Source of the DNA: Vogesella oryzae
GTDB taxonomy: Bacteria > Pseudomonadota > Gammaproteobacteria > Burkholderiales > Chromobacteriaceae
Direction: 5' to 3'
Length of the DNA: 64,000 bases
Assembly (NCBI RefSeq): GCF_902829295.1
Contig: NZ_CADEPL010000018.1
Coordinates: 1 to 64,000 of the forward strand
The translations under genes and the position numbers were made by a program. Below the pieces are notes generated by a model. The model was not told where the DNA came from. It ran no database searches and saw only the letters and a program-made list of their open reading frames with translations. Shown piece by piece: positions 7,173 through 14,225 of the stretch (position 1 is the first letter of the stretch; each line of letters starts with the position of its first letter).

Positions 7173-7191
7173 GAATATCAATTTGATATTC
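7173..7191. promoter_or_regulatory. OL-like operator, perfect 19-base palindrome
   Basis: GAATATCAATTTGATATTC differs from OR1 only in the outermost pair and the central base. With the 7129 site it forms an OL-like cluster between the leftward lipoprotein operon and the rightward early region. Confidence 0.75.
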
Positions 7192-7656
7192 ATGGCTCCT
7201 TAACAACCCACGAAAGCGCCCCTGCCGCACCGGCAGGCAAGCGCACCCACCGCCCCGCCTGGAAACAGGAAACGGTCAACTGTCGGCACGGAAGCACCGG
7301 CCGGCTAACGATGGTTCGGGGGAACACGCCACGCTCATGGCGAAAGCAACACGGCCACCCAGCGTAGAAGCTGCCAACCGTGATCGAGCTAAGGGGCAAC
7401 CGACTGAAGATCGGAAGACACCCTCGTTTTGGGGACATACAGAACGCACCTTCCAGCGCCCTGCCAACAGGACGCTGGCGAGTGACCACAACAAAGAAAG
7501 CAGCACCACATGGCAAGCAACTCACACTACGCCGGGCCACTCCGGCACGCTCCTTTCCCAAAGAAAAAGCACCCGATTTACGGACGCCTGAAAACTCGCT
7601 GGTTTCGAGCAGCAGCTTGGGCGGATAGGGGCTGGCGCGCGCTCTATTACAAAAGA
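7192..7656 (+). other. Presumed start of the rightward early transcript; coding uncertain
   Basis: About 465 bases without a confident gene. All three plus frames contain Lys/Arg-rich open stretches with poor ribosome sites. A hairpin at 7453-7478 resembles another at 7979-8003. This is the position of lambda N/nutL; I see no sequence proof of that function. Confidence 0.4.
7453..7478 (+). other. Hairpin A of a related pair
   Basis: CCAGCG-C-CCTG-CCAA-CAGG-A-CGCTGG: a ten-pair stem with one internal mismatch. It is nearly the same design as 7979-8003. Confidence 0.55.
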
Positions 7657-7737
7657 TTAGCTAAGAGCATGATCTTCAATCGCATCCAAGATACGAACAA
7701 TGTTGCAGGTGAAGTCACTAACAGGCGTCAAGGCTGA
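7510..7737 (+). CDS. Possible small basic early protein
   Basis: 75 codons from ATG 7510. The first 55 residues are strongly basic (FPKKKHPIYGRLKTRWFRAAAWADRGWRALYYKRL). It sits where an N-like antiterminator would be expected, just after hairpin A. Against it: no good ribosome site, and its end overlaps the better-supported minus-strand gene 7657-7890. Treat as tentative. Confidence 0.22.
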   Translation: MASNSHYAGPLRHAPFPKKKHPIYGRLKTRWFRAAAWADRGWRALYYKRLAKSMIFNRIQDTNNVAGEVTNRRQG

Positions 7738-7890
7738 AGCCTCAGCCCTTGCTTCTACAAATATCTCCTCGACATTGAATCCAAGCTGTAGGCCAAGCTG
7801 CTTTATCAGCAAGCCCACAGCAGCCTCGGTAGCCGTAGCTCGGTCATGTAGCTCACCAATAGAGACATCAAGCTTTTTAACCTCTTCCAT
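7657..7890 (-). CDS. Small hypothetical protein
   Basis: 77 residues, ATG 7890 with a GAGGT ribosome site. The N-terminal half is an amphipathic helix (EEVKKLDVSIGELHDRATATEAAVGLLIKQLG). The rest is acidic (FNVEEIFVEARAEASAL). The family is unknown. It is the only leftward gene in this stretch and may be transcribed separately. Confidence 0.5.
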   Translation of the reverse strand: MEEVKKLDVSIGELHDRATATEAAVGLLIKQLGLQLGFNVEEIFVEARAEASALTPVSDFTCNIVRILDAIEDHALS

Positions 7891-7978
7891 GTCGGACCTC
7901 TTTGCTAAATAGCATTTTTCTGTGGAAAGAAAATTCTATCAGCATTGAGCGTCCGACACCCAACACAGCCCACGGCCC

Positions 7979-8003
7979 GCAGCGCCCTGCACCAGGACGC
8001 TGC
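7979..8003 (+). other. Hairpin B of a related pair
   Basis: GCAGCG-C-CCTG-CAC-CAGG-A-CGCTGC repeats the plan of 7453-7478, including the internal mismatch. The rest of 7891-8191 holds a terminator (8081-8107) and no credible gene. Confidence 0.55.
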
Positions 8004-8080
8004 AAGACGTTGGTCACGGCGTCGCGTTTCGAGCCGGGCGAAAGCCCTCAGCAGGCAGCCGGATAGCGTTACCGGCATCC

Positions 8081-8115
8081 AAGCAGCACGGCAACCCCGT
8101 GCTGCTTTTCTTTTT
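8081..8115 (+). terminator. Intrinsic terminator before the early operon
   Basis: AAGCAGCACGG pairs with CCGTGCTGCTT across a five-base loop, followed by TTCTTTTT. It stops rightward transcription about 80 bases before the first gene of the 8192-14003 operon, so either a promoter lies after it or antitermination is used. Confidence 0.8.
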
Positions 8116-8191
8116 ACCGCCTTGCTAATTAGCACTTCATTAGCAGCGCGTTAGCACGCCATTAGCAACACATAACCACGGAGTGAAAGAC

Positions 8192-8434
8192 ATGCCTCAA
8201 ATATCTGTATCGGTATGGGTAGATGAAGAAGATGTCCTCGAAGAAATTGACACCGAGTCCCTACTTAAAGAACTGCAACGCCGGAAGGTTCAGATGGCTG
8301 GCTTCGACTCCGAGCAGTCACTCCGTCAAACCGCCGATCAATTCCGCTGGTATTTAGCCGCAGGCAACCATGCCGCAGCCCTTGAGCTAGCCAGAACCAC
8401 ATTAGAAGACGCCACGGGGCGCATCCTCAATTAG
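8192..8434 (+). CDS. Small hypothetical prophage protein
   Basis: 80 residues. ATG 8192 is chosen because GGAG lies eight bases upstream; an in-frame GTG at 8183 overlaps that site. The protein is acidic and helical: MPQISVSVWVDEEDVLEEID... then ELQRRKVQMAGFDSEQSLRQTADQF. First gene of the rightward early operon. No family is recognised. Confidence 0.6.
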   Translation: MPQISVSVWVDEEDVLEEIDTESLLKELQRRKVQMAGFDSEQSLRQTADQFRWYLAAGNHAAALELARTTLEDATGRILN

Positions 8435-8443
8435 GAATCAAAC

Positions 8444-8800
8444 ATGACCACCGCCGAGCTGCAGCAGGCACGCACCGCGCTAAAAGCCCTGCAGGCACCA
8501 GACAAACCGCTCAGCAAGGCAGAGCGATTCCGCCAGCTGCTGCCGGACATCGAAGAACAGATCGCCAGAAACGTACCGCACGCCGACATCATCGCCGCAC
8601 TGGCCAAGGTCGGCCTGCCGATGACCGAAAGCGAATTCCGCAACGCCCTCTGCCGCGAGCGCAAGCGGCTACGCAAGAAAGCCACGCCGCATGAAGCAAG
8701 CCAAACCCCCGCAACGCCGGCCACCAAGCCCGCAGCACAACCACAACAACCACCGCGCGGCGACCACCGCCAGCAGCGCGACCGACCCATCAACTGGTAA
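8444..8800 (+). CDS. StbA/TraK-like plasmid-type protein, tentative
   Basis: 118 residues. The central pattern IEEQIARNVPHADIIAALAKVGLPMTESEF, then LCRERKRLRKK, is the helical motif seen in small mobilisation/stability proteins encoded upstream of StbB/TraL-type ATPases (search-by-position of a short helix-turn-helix-like repeat). The tail is Pro/Gln-rich. It directly precedes a P-loop ATPase gene (13 bases), which supports the pairing. The role in a prophage is unclear. Confidence 0.5.
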   Translation: MTTAELQQARTALKALQAPDKPLSKAERFRQLLPDIEEQIARNVPHADIIAALAKVGLPMTESEFRNALCRERKRLRKKATPHEASQTPATPATKPAAQPQQPPRGDHRQQRDRPINW

Positions 8801-8813
8801 ACAGGAGAACCCC

Positions 8814-9569
8814 ATGCAACGCACCGTACACCTCACCCTGCAAGGCAAAGGCGGCTGCTTTAAATCCGGCATCACCGCCCTGGTGGCGCAATACCTTGCG
8901 GCCAACGCCGCGCAAGCGCCGCAGTGCATCGACACCGATCCGGTCAACCGCACCTTTTCCCGCCTCACCGCGCTGGGCGTGCAAGGGCTGGAGCTGCTGA
9001 ACGATCACCAGCAGATCGACAGCCGCCAGTTCGACACCATGGTTGGCCGCATCCTCGACCACCACGGCGACACCGTCATAGACACCGGCGCCGCCGTGTT
9101 CGTCCCGCTGAAAGCCTACCTGGTGGAAAGCGCCGTGCTGGAGCTGCTGGCCGACGAAGGCATCCGCACCATCATCCATGTGCCGCTGATCGGCGGGCTG
9201 GACTTCACCGAAACCGTACGCGGCCTGCAAGCCATCCTCGATGACCTGCCGGAGGCCGACATCGTCGCCTGGTGCAACCCGTACTTTGGCCCGGTCGAAC
9301 AAGAGGGGCGCGGCCTGCAAGACAGCACCCTTTACAAACACAACCAGAACCGCTTCGCCGGCATCATCGACATGATGAACACCGACCCCGCCACCTTTGG
9401 CGCGGACATCAACGAAGTGCGCCGCGACGGCCTCACCTACCTGCAGGCCATCAACCACCCCGGCTACTCGCCCGTCGCCCGCCACCGCCTCAAACGCGTG
9501 TGGGCCTACTACTGCCTGCAGCTGGATGCGCTGAACCTGACGCCGCAGCGCGAGGAGGTGGCGGCGTAA
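8814..9569 (+). CDS. StbB/TraL-like P-loop ATPase
   Basis: 251 residues from ATG 8814 (AGGAG ribosome site). LQGKGGCFKSG at residues ~8-18 is a deviant Walker A of the ParA/MinD class, and VIDTG near residue 90 fits the Walker B strand. Length and layout fit the StbB/TraL family of plasmid stability and conjugation ATPases. The stop overlaps the start of the next gene (TAATG). Finding such a pair in a prophage early operon is unusual; it may serve partition or replication of the excised element. That is inference. Confidence 0.7.
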   Translation: MQRTVHLTLQGKGGCFKSGITALVAQYLAANAAQAPQCIDTDPVNRTFSRLTALGVQGLELLNDHQQIDSRQFDTMVGRILDHHGDTVIDTGAAVFVPLKAYLVESAVLELLADEGIRTIIHVPLIGGLDFTETVRGLQAILDDLPEADIVAWCNPYFGPVEQEGRGLQDSTLYKHNQNRFAGIIDMMNTDPATFGADINEVRRDGLTYLQAINHPGYSPVARHRLKRVWAYYCLQLDALNLTPQREEVAA

Positions 9570-9784
9570 TGTCCGACGACAAGACCACCAACAAGATCAT
9601 CCAGATCAACACGATCAGCAAAAAGTCAGGCGATTACATCGCTGAATGCCCGCACTGCAAGGACATCTACCGGCTAATCGGCAATGACCTGAGCGCAGTG
9701 CGCGGCACTCGTTACTTACACAGCGCCTGCGACGGCTGGCTGGTCGTCAGCAAAACCGCCCGTTTTATCCGCAACCTGCCATAA
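9569..9784 (+). CDS. Small zinc-binding-like protein
   Basis: 71 residues starting at the A of the TAATG junction. A CPHC pair (ECPHCKDIYRL) and HSAC about 25 residues later could bind one zinc ion. It is co-translated with the P-loop ATPase. Function unknown. Confidence 0.6.
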   Translation: MSDDKTTNKIIQINTISKKSGDYIAECPHCKDIYRLIGNDLSAVRGTRYLHSACDGWLVVSKTARFIRNLP

Positions 9785-9816
9785 CCCGCGGCCAACGTTG
9801 GCCACACCCCATCCCC

Positions 9817-9837
9817 AGGCCACCCACGCGGTGGCCT
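9817..9837. repeat. Repeated hairpin ahead of a ribosome site, copy 1
   Basis: AGGCCACC-CACGC-GGTGGCCT, followed by TCAGGAGCA and the start codon of the next gene. The identical 21 bases recur at 11637-11657 in the same relation to a start codon. Just upstream (9788-9803) is a palindrome made of two facing copies of the GTTGGCC word. Confidence 0.65.
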
Positions 9838-9857
9838 CGCTATTTCAGGAGCACAAC

Positions 9858-10064
9858 ATGCAGACCAACACCGTCAAGCAGCTCATCCGCGCGCGCGCTG
9901 AAATGCAGGCCGCCGCCCGTAACGGCAGCCTGGTGATCTTCCCCAGCAACATGGATTCCGTGCGCGACTTCCGCCGCCTCGGCATCCAGCACCTGCACCA
10001 ACCGCACTTCACCACCGCCGGCCTGCTGGCCGACCGCCCGATCTGCAAAGGGCCGCGGGCATGA
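9858..10064 (+). CDS. Small hypothetical prophage protein
   Basis: 68 residues from ATG 9858, with an AGGAG ribosome site. The core LIRARAEMQAAARNGSLVIFPSNMDSVRDFRRLG suggests a small alpha/beta fold. The stop overlaps the next start (ATGA). No family is recognised. Confidence 0.55.
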   Translation: MQTNTVKQLIRARAEMQAAARNGSLVIFPSNMDSVRDFRRLGIQHLHQPHFTTAGLLADRPICKGPRA

Positions 10065-10234
10065 GTGGTAAACACTTCCACCCGGACCCGCACTACATCA
10101 ACCGTCGCGCCGAAGTACGCAGCAACAAACTAGCCGGCAAATCCCTGCCGCGCTACAGCACACAAGACGCCCGCAACGCCAACGCCCGCCGCGAGATCGA
10201 GCGCCGCCGGCTGGAACAGGAGGCAAGAGCATGA
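10061..10234 (+). CDS. Small basic protein, paralogue of chromosomal 56496-56663
   Basis: 57 residues. It shares RAEVRSN, LAGK, PR and NANARREIERRR with the 55-residue chromosomal protein encoded at 56496-56663, aligned end to end without gaps in the second half. The C-terminus is a highly charged helix. It is coupled to both neighbours by ATGA overlaps. Function unknown; the shared family between phage and host is the notable point. Confidence 0.7.
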   Translation: MSGKHFHPDPHYINRRAEVRSNKLAGKSLPRYSTQDARNANARREIERRRLEQEARA

Positions 10235-10590
10235 ACAAACCTTTCGCCCAACAAATGCAAGAAGCCCAGCAGCTTCGTCACAAAATATTCGCCGAGGGCT
10301 TGCCTGCCCTGCGTCGCGTGCTGCAGGTGGCCATGCGCGACACTGGCCAGGCCGGCACCTGCGCCCGATTCCTGCTCGGCCTCTACAACGACCGGCGATT
10401 TCCTTTCGCCCTCACCGACCTGCGCAGCCTGGACGACGATCTGTTTAACGACTGCATGGCAGTGCTGCGCATGGACGCCCACGTCTGCGAACGCGAAGTG
10501 CATTGCTACTTTGAGGATGGCGGCGAGATTTGGGAACAACTGGCCGAAGACTGGCGAGTCCGCGACCACACCATAGCCTACCGCCCCTAA
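10231..10590 (+). CDS. DUF7673-like mobile-element protein
   Basis: 119 residues. The sequence CARFLLGLYNDRRFPFALTDLR, then LFNDCMAVLRMD and EVHCYFEDGGEIWEQLAEDW, matches my recollection of a domain of unknown function common on integrative elements of Beta- and Gammaproteobacteria. Its start overlaps the previous stop (ATGA). The family name should be checked. Confidence 0.6.
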   Translation: MNKPFAQQMQEAQQLRHKIFAEGLPALRRVLQVAMRDTGQAGTCARFLLGLYNDRRFPFALTDLRSLDDDLFNDCMAVLRMDAHVCEREVHCYFEDGGEIWEQLAEDWRVRDHTIAYRP

Positions 10591-10613
10591 TCCCCCATGC
10601 AGAGCGCAATCAC

Positions 10614-10697
10614 ATGAAAACCCTCTTCAACATCCTCAGCGCCATCTGCAAAGGCATGGCACAGGGCGCCAGCGCGGGCCGGCGTATCGCCAAATGA
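10614..10697 (+). CDS. Very small ORF, 27 residues
   Basis: MKTLFNILSAICKGMAQGASAGRRIAK: a short amphipathic helix with a basic end, overlapping the next gene by ATGA. Its position in a tightly coupled operon supports translation; nothing else does. Confidence 0.4.
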   Translation: MKTLFNILSAICKGMAQGASAGRRIAK

Positions 10698-10819
10698 AAT
10701 CCGATAGCCCGCTGCGGCTGGCCATCACCAGCACCGCACAGTCGGCATGCCGGGTGACGGCTCTCGCCGCTGGCGTCATCATCCTCCTGGGAGTCTCGGA
10801 ATGGATAAGCACCCGTTAG
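10694..10819 (+). CDS. Small single-span membrane protein
   Basis: 41 residues with one hydrophobic segment (VTALAAGVIILLGVSEW). It is coupled to the previous gene by ATGA and overlaps the next by 19 bases. Such short membrane proteins are common in phage early regions. Function unknown. Confidence 0.4.
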   Translation: MKSDSPLRLAITSTAQSACRVTALAAGVIILLGVSEWISTR

Positions 10820-11151
10820 CCCGCGTGCATCTGGAAACCCTGCTGCGGCTAAGCGAGGAATACACCTCCGCCGTCCGCCGCATAGACCTGCACCGCTGGG
10901 ACTACATCAACGCCGAAAACCTTGCCGCCGCGCTAGCGTTGACCGGTCACCACATCACAGTGACATCGACACACTCGCCACTGCGCGACATCAGCCCGCA
11001 GCTGCTCTGTAGCCAGATCAGCAAAGAGCTGATTGCCGCCATCACGCAGCTCGGCTTCCGCCCCTTTAAAAACGGCGACCACTGGCAAGTCAACCCGCCG
11101 GCCTGCGCCGGCGACAATGCCATGTCCTTCACACTACTGGAGCGCCCATGA
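10801..11151 (+). CDS. Hypothetical prophage protein
   Basis: 116 residues from ATG 10801 (GGGAG upstream). Helical N-terminus (ARVHLETLLRLSEEYTSAVRRIDLHRWDY). The C-terminal part includes ISKELIAAITQLGFRPFKNGDHWQVNPP. The stop overlaps the next start. No family is recognised. Confidence 0.55.
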   Translation: MDKHPLARVHLETLLRLSEEYTSAVRRIDLHRWDYINAENLAAALALTGHHITVTSTHSPLRDISPQLLCSQISKELIAAITQLGFRPFKNGDHWQVNPPACAGDNAMSFTLLERP

Positions 11152-11570
11152 AACACCAGGACATCACCAACCAGACCTTTGGCAGTATCACCGCCATCCG
11201 CCTGGCACACATCGCCACAGACCCCGACGGCGACAAGCGCGAATACTGGATTGCCAAGTGCATCTGCGGCCACGTATTTACCCGCCGCAAAGACGGCATC
11301 ACCGGCTGCAAATCCACGTCCTGCACCTGCAAGCGCGCCAAAGGGGCAGTCGCCACCAACGCACTGCCCGACAAGGCCACCACCGCACCAGAAGATGCCG
11401 CCACCACACGCCAGGCCATCGAGATGAATCGCCGCAGCGTACCCAGCTCCATGCGCACGCTGGTTGGCCGCATCATCCCCGCCCGCCACACCACCGGCTG
11501 CAGCTTTTCCGCCGCGCACCTGCCAGGCGGCCACAGCTCCGCCTTCGCCACGATGGAGGCCGCGCCGTGA
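11148..11570 (+). CDS. Zinc-ribbon protein, AP2/HNH-associated type
   Basis: 140 residues. The N-terminal TFGSITAIRLAHI, then YWIAKCICGHVF and GCKSTSCTCKR, form the four-cysteine ribbon seen at the front of phage AP2-like and HNH proteins. No AP2 or HNH domain follows here; the C-terminal half is Ala/Thr-rich. It is coupled to a GTG-started small gene by four bases. Confidence 0.55.
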   Translation: MKHQDITNQTFGSITAIRLAHIATDPDGDKREYWIAKCICGHVFTRRKDGITGCKSTSCTCKRAKGAVATNALPDKATTAPEDAATTRQAIEMNRRSVPSSMRTLVGRIIPARHTTGCSFSAAHLPGGHSSAFATMEAAP

Positions 11571-11659
11571 GTTACCAGGAATACGGCGAAGACTTCCACG
11601 TCACGCCCCGCCGCCAGCCGGCGCCAGACAATCAACAGGCCACCCACGCGGTGGCCTGA
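11567..11659 (+). CDS. Very small ORF, GTG start
   Basis: 30 residues (MSYQEYGEDFHVTPRR...) coupled by GTGA to the gene before. Its last codons lie in the repeated hairpin 11637-11657, so the hairpin here is coding as well as upstream of the next gene. Modest support. Confidence 0.35.
   Translation: MSYQEYGEDFHVTPRRQPAPDNQQATHAVA
11637..11657. repeat. Repeated hairpin ahead of a ribosome site, copy 2
   Basis: Identical to 9817-9837, again about 20 bases before a start codon with TTCAGGAGCA. Two exact copies with the same ribosome-site sequence suggest recent duplication or a functional translation element. Confidence 0.65.
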
Positions 11660-11677
11660 TTCATTCAGGAGCAGGAT

Positions 11678-12007
11678 ATGAGCGCAACACAGCTGATTCA
11701 GCCGGTCGAACCGGTACGCGACGAGTGTGGCCACTGGTGGCACCCGGGCATCCCTGACTTTGACGAGGACACGGACGCCTACGCGGCGTGGCTGAAAGAG
11801 CAGCAGCTGACCACCAACACCGCATGGCTCGAAAGCGAGGACGTAGAGCACCCCGCCTACGTCAACTACTTCGACAACGAGGATGGCGACATCAGCGAGT
11901 GGCAGCCGAAACCGCCGGCAGGTGACGGCTGGTTTCTGCTGGCCATCTTCGACACTGAGGACGGCCCGGCGGCCACGTTCGTCAAGCGCGAGGAGATTGC
12001 AGCATGA
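11678..12007 (+). CDS. Hypothetical acidic prophage protein
   Basis: 109 residues, rich in Asp, Glu and Trp (GHWWHPGIPDFDEDTDAYAAWLKEQQL; EWQPKPPAGDGWFLLAIFDTEDGP). AGGAG lies before the ATG. The GWFLLAIFDTEDGP segment resembles the small Ead/Ea22-associated phage domain. It overlaps the next gene by four bases. Confidence 0.55.
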   Translation: MSATQLIQPVEPVRDECGHWWHPGIPDFDEDTDAYAAWLKEQQLTTNTAWLESEDVEHPAYVNYFDNEDGDISEWQPKPPAGDGWFLLAIFDTEDGPAATFVKREEIAA

Positions 12008-13044
12008 GCAAGCAACAGACACAGCAGCCGGTGGCGTGGGTGCGCTTCTGCAGTGATGGCTGCTACGAAGGGCCGATTATGGACAGCGACCCCCGCATGG
12101 ATGGCTGCCGCCGTACTTCTGGCGCGTGGACGCCGCTGTTCACCAGCCAGCCCATGCCGCGCGACGTGCTGATGGCTGCGATGCGTGACGTGTTGGCCGC
12201 ATGCTCGCATGAGATGAAGCGTGCATTCGGACTGATGGAGACTTTCGAGGCGATCAACCTCGCCGACATCGCAGACCGCTACGCCAGCAAGGTGCAGACG
12301 GATGGTAATGGCTACGGCGCAGGCGTTGTGGAGGCAAGTTTGCGCGCCAAGGTAAACAGCATGATCCATGATATTGCCGTGGCTAAATGCGAGATTGAGC
12401 GCTTGCGCACCCAACAGCCGGAGCCGGTGAACCAGCAGATGCTGGCGGCGCTGAAAGCCGTGCTGCAGTGGATCGACGATTGGTGCGAAACCGGGCCAAA
12501 CATGGACTTCGAGCGAGTAGAGGCAGAAGCAGATGCCGCCATCGCCGCCGCCGAGGCAGCGCAGCCAGTGGGGCTGCACGCAAGCAAGTTCTTCGCCTAT
12601 GACGACGAAACCGGATTTGACCTGTTCGACACCGCAGAGGAGGCGAAGAAGGCGGCACAGGACAGCATTGACGAATACCGCCATGAGGCTGGCGAAGGTT
12701 GGCCGGAAGAAGTGGAAAACGTCTGCTGGGGCGTTGTGCTTGGCGCTACCAAAGAGGCTCCGCTTGTTGATAGTGAAGGCAACTCAACTGACTGGGCTGG
12801 CGACAAATACGTTGACTACGTGCTGGCCGACTGCCAGCAGCCCGCCAGCGCCCAGCCGGTGGCAGTGCCGACCGATGTTGGCAACTGGCGCAAGGTCGTG
12901 GAGGACCTGCTGAAAGACTGGCACGACGGCACTGTCGTGCAGGTTTACCACGGGAAGGCTGCCGCTATCGACATTGCAACCAACCGTATCGCAGCAGCCC
13001 GCGCCATGCTGTCCGCAGCGCAGCAGCAGGAGGGCGGGAAATGA
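12004..13044 (+). CDS. Ead/Ea22-like prophage protein
   Basis: 346 residues in two parts joined by linkers. The opening QQPVAWVRFCSDGCYEGP and repeated QPVA-type segments are typical of lambdoid Ea22/Ead-type modular proteins. A helical region with coiled-coil character (VEASLRAKVNSMIHDIAVAKCEIERLRTQQPE) precedes a domain starting FFAYDDETGFDLFDTAEEAKKAA. These proteins are common in the xis-to-N interval of lambda-like phages, which is its place here. Biological role unknown. Confidence 0.6.
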   Translation: MSKQQTQQPVAWVRFCSDGCYEGPIMDSDPRMDGCRRTSGAWTPLFTSQPMPRDVLMAAMRDVLAACSHEMKRAFGLMETFEAINLADIADRYASKVQTDGNGYGAGVVEASLRAKVNSMIHDIAVAKCEIERLRTQQPEPVNQQMLAALKAVLQWIDDWCETGPNMDFERVEAEADAAIAAAEAAQPVGLHASKFFAYDDETGFDLFDTAEEAKKAAQDSIDEYRHEAGEGWPEEVENVCWGVVLGATKEAPLVDSEGNSTDWAGDKYVDYVLADCQQPASAQPVAVPTDVGNWRKVVEDLLKDWHDGTVVQVYHGKAAAIDIATNRIAAARAMLSAAQQQEGGK

Positions 13045-13232
13045 AACGCAAGGCATGCCCCGCTTGTGGGCACAAAGACTGTGAGGGATGGCAACCAGGA
13101 CAGCCACAGCATGAATACCGTAAAGGTAACTGGTTTCTTGGCTGTCACTGTCCGAACTGCATGAAATCTCGCGACGAGGCAGGCGGATTCATCGCCCTAC
13201 TGCAATCTGAGGTGAAAGGCGGAGCCGCATGA
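13041..13232 (+). CDS. Small zinc-ribbon (Lar-like) protein
   Basis: 63 residues with CPACGH near the start and CHCPNC about 30 residues later, the four-cysteine layout of Lar-type restriction-alleviation or related zinc-ribbon proteins of phages. ATGA overlap with both neighbours. Anti-restriction is only one possibility. Confidence 0.55.
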   Translation: MKRKACPACGHKDCEGWQPGQPQHEYRKGNWFLGCHCPNCMKSRDEAGGFIALLQSEVKGGAA

Positions 13233-13447
13233 TCGCCGCCCGCCGCCTGATTGCGCAGCCCGGTAGCTTTGGCCAGTGCCAGGCAACGCGCGCCTACAGC
13301 TACTACAACGACACGCCGACCACGGACAAGCGCTGCCAGCTATCGGCACGCTTCGAACTGGCCGGCGCCCACTACTGCAGCAAGCACGCCGGCGTGGTCG
13401 CGCTGCGCGTGCTGCTGGGCGAAACAGAAAAGGACTCAAAGCAATGA
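13229..13447 (+). CDS. Small Cys/His protein
   Basis: 72 residues with FGQCQ, KRCQL and HYCSKHAG, a possible single zinc site. Coupled upstream and downstream by four-base overlaps. No family is recognised. Confidence 0.5.
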   Translation: MIAARRLIAQPGSFGQCQATRAYSYYNDTPTTDKRCQLSARFELAGAHYCSKHAGVVALRVLLGETEKDSKQ

Positions 13448-13776
13448 GCAACGAAATCGACTTGAGCAACACCCTGCGCTACAAAATTCGCGTGACCACC
13501 ACCAAGGACGTGATCGTCAATGTCCCGAAGGAACTGACAACGCCGGAAAGCATTGCCGATTGGTGTCGCGGCCTGTGGCATATCAATGGCGTAGACGACA
13601 TTGCAGAGTTCGCGGCCAAAATGGCGGCGAACTATGGCAGCTCGCAACATGACGGCATTGGACGGATCGGCACTGATGTTGATGCCCGCTACGCACCCAA
13701 TGACCGCAAGGTCGATCTGGTCTACGACATCCTGGATGAAGATGATGAAACCGAAATCATCGAGCGACCCGACTGA
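13444..13776 (+). CDS. Hypothetical prophage protein
   Basis: 110 residues from ATG 13444. It looks globular and mixed alpha/beta: RYKIRVTTTKDVIVNVPKEL, then SIADWCRGLWHINGVDDIAEFAAKMAANYG, with an acidic tail (ILDEDDETEIIERPD). Last gene of the tightly overlapping run. No family is recognised. Confidence 0.55.
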   Translation: MSNEIDLSNTLRYKIRVTTTKDVIVNVPKELTTPESIADWCRGLWHINGVDDIAEFAAKMAANYGSSQHDGIGRIGTDVDARYAPNDRKVDLVYDILDEDDETEIIERPD

Positions 13777-13862
13777 CCGCAAACACTTTCACTTTTCACT
13801 AGGTTCGATAATCGTGCTCATCGTACCTAGCACCCAACAACCATCAGCAAAGAGGAATTGCC

Positions 13863-14003
13863 ATGAACAAATGCGCGTTGTGCGGTGGCGATGACCACAC
13901 ATCAGACGAATGCACGAAGTTCGACGACAAGCGATACCGAGTGCACAAGATCAACCGACGGGCCGCCTACTGGGCGGCCTTTTCAATCCCAGCCGCCAAC
14001 TAA
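13863..14003 (+). CDS. Small zinc-knuckle-like protein
   Basis: 46 residues from ATG 13863, with an AGAGGAA ribosome site. CALCGGDDHTSDEC is a CCHC-knuckle-like motif; a basic stretch (KRYRVHKINRRA) follows. The last 14 codons contain an intrinsic terminator (13961-13983), so termination would cut the message inside the gene. Confidence 0.5.
   Translation: MNKCALCGGDDHTSDECTKFDDKRYRVHKINRRAAYWAAFSIPAAN
13961..13983 (+). terminator. Terminator of the early operon
   Basis: GGCCGCC-TACTG-GGCGGCC followed by TTTT. It overlaps the 3' end of the small zinc-knuckle gene and precedes the alpA gene. Confidence 0.7.
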
Positions 14004-14039
14004 ATACACAGCCGCCAAAAATTCGAGAAAGAGCAGATC

Positions 14040-14225
14040 ATGAAACTGATTGATATTAAAGAATTGCAGAGCAAGCTAGGCGTAAGTCACAACTGGATTT
14101 ACACGCAGATCAAAAAAGGCGACTTCCCCGCCCCCAGGAAACTCGGTGCCAATATGTCACGCTGGGTGGAATCGGAAATTGATGAATGGATTACAAACCG
14201 CCCGGTGGCGAGTCATGCCGCTTAA
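14040..14225 (+). CDS. AlpA-family excisionase/regulator
   Basis: 61 residues. MKLIDIKELQSKLGVSHNWIYTQIKKGDFPAPRKLG, with RWVESEIDEWI, is the complete MerR-like helix-turn-helix of the AlpA family, which regulates or assists integrase-mediated excision. It is convergent with the integrase gene and overlaps its last 35 bases. A GATTGATATTA sequence at its start resembles half of the repressor operator; this may be chance. Confidence 0.85.
   Translation: MKLIDIKELQSKLGVSHNWIYTQIKKGDFPAPRKLGANMSRWVESEIDEWITNRPVASHAA

Noticed and set aside
7190-7561. 123-codon minus-strand frame near the OL-like sites
   Set aside because: Cys/Arg-rich composition, no ribosome site, covers the operator; probably not a gene.
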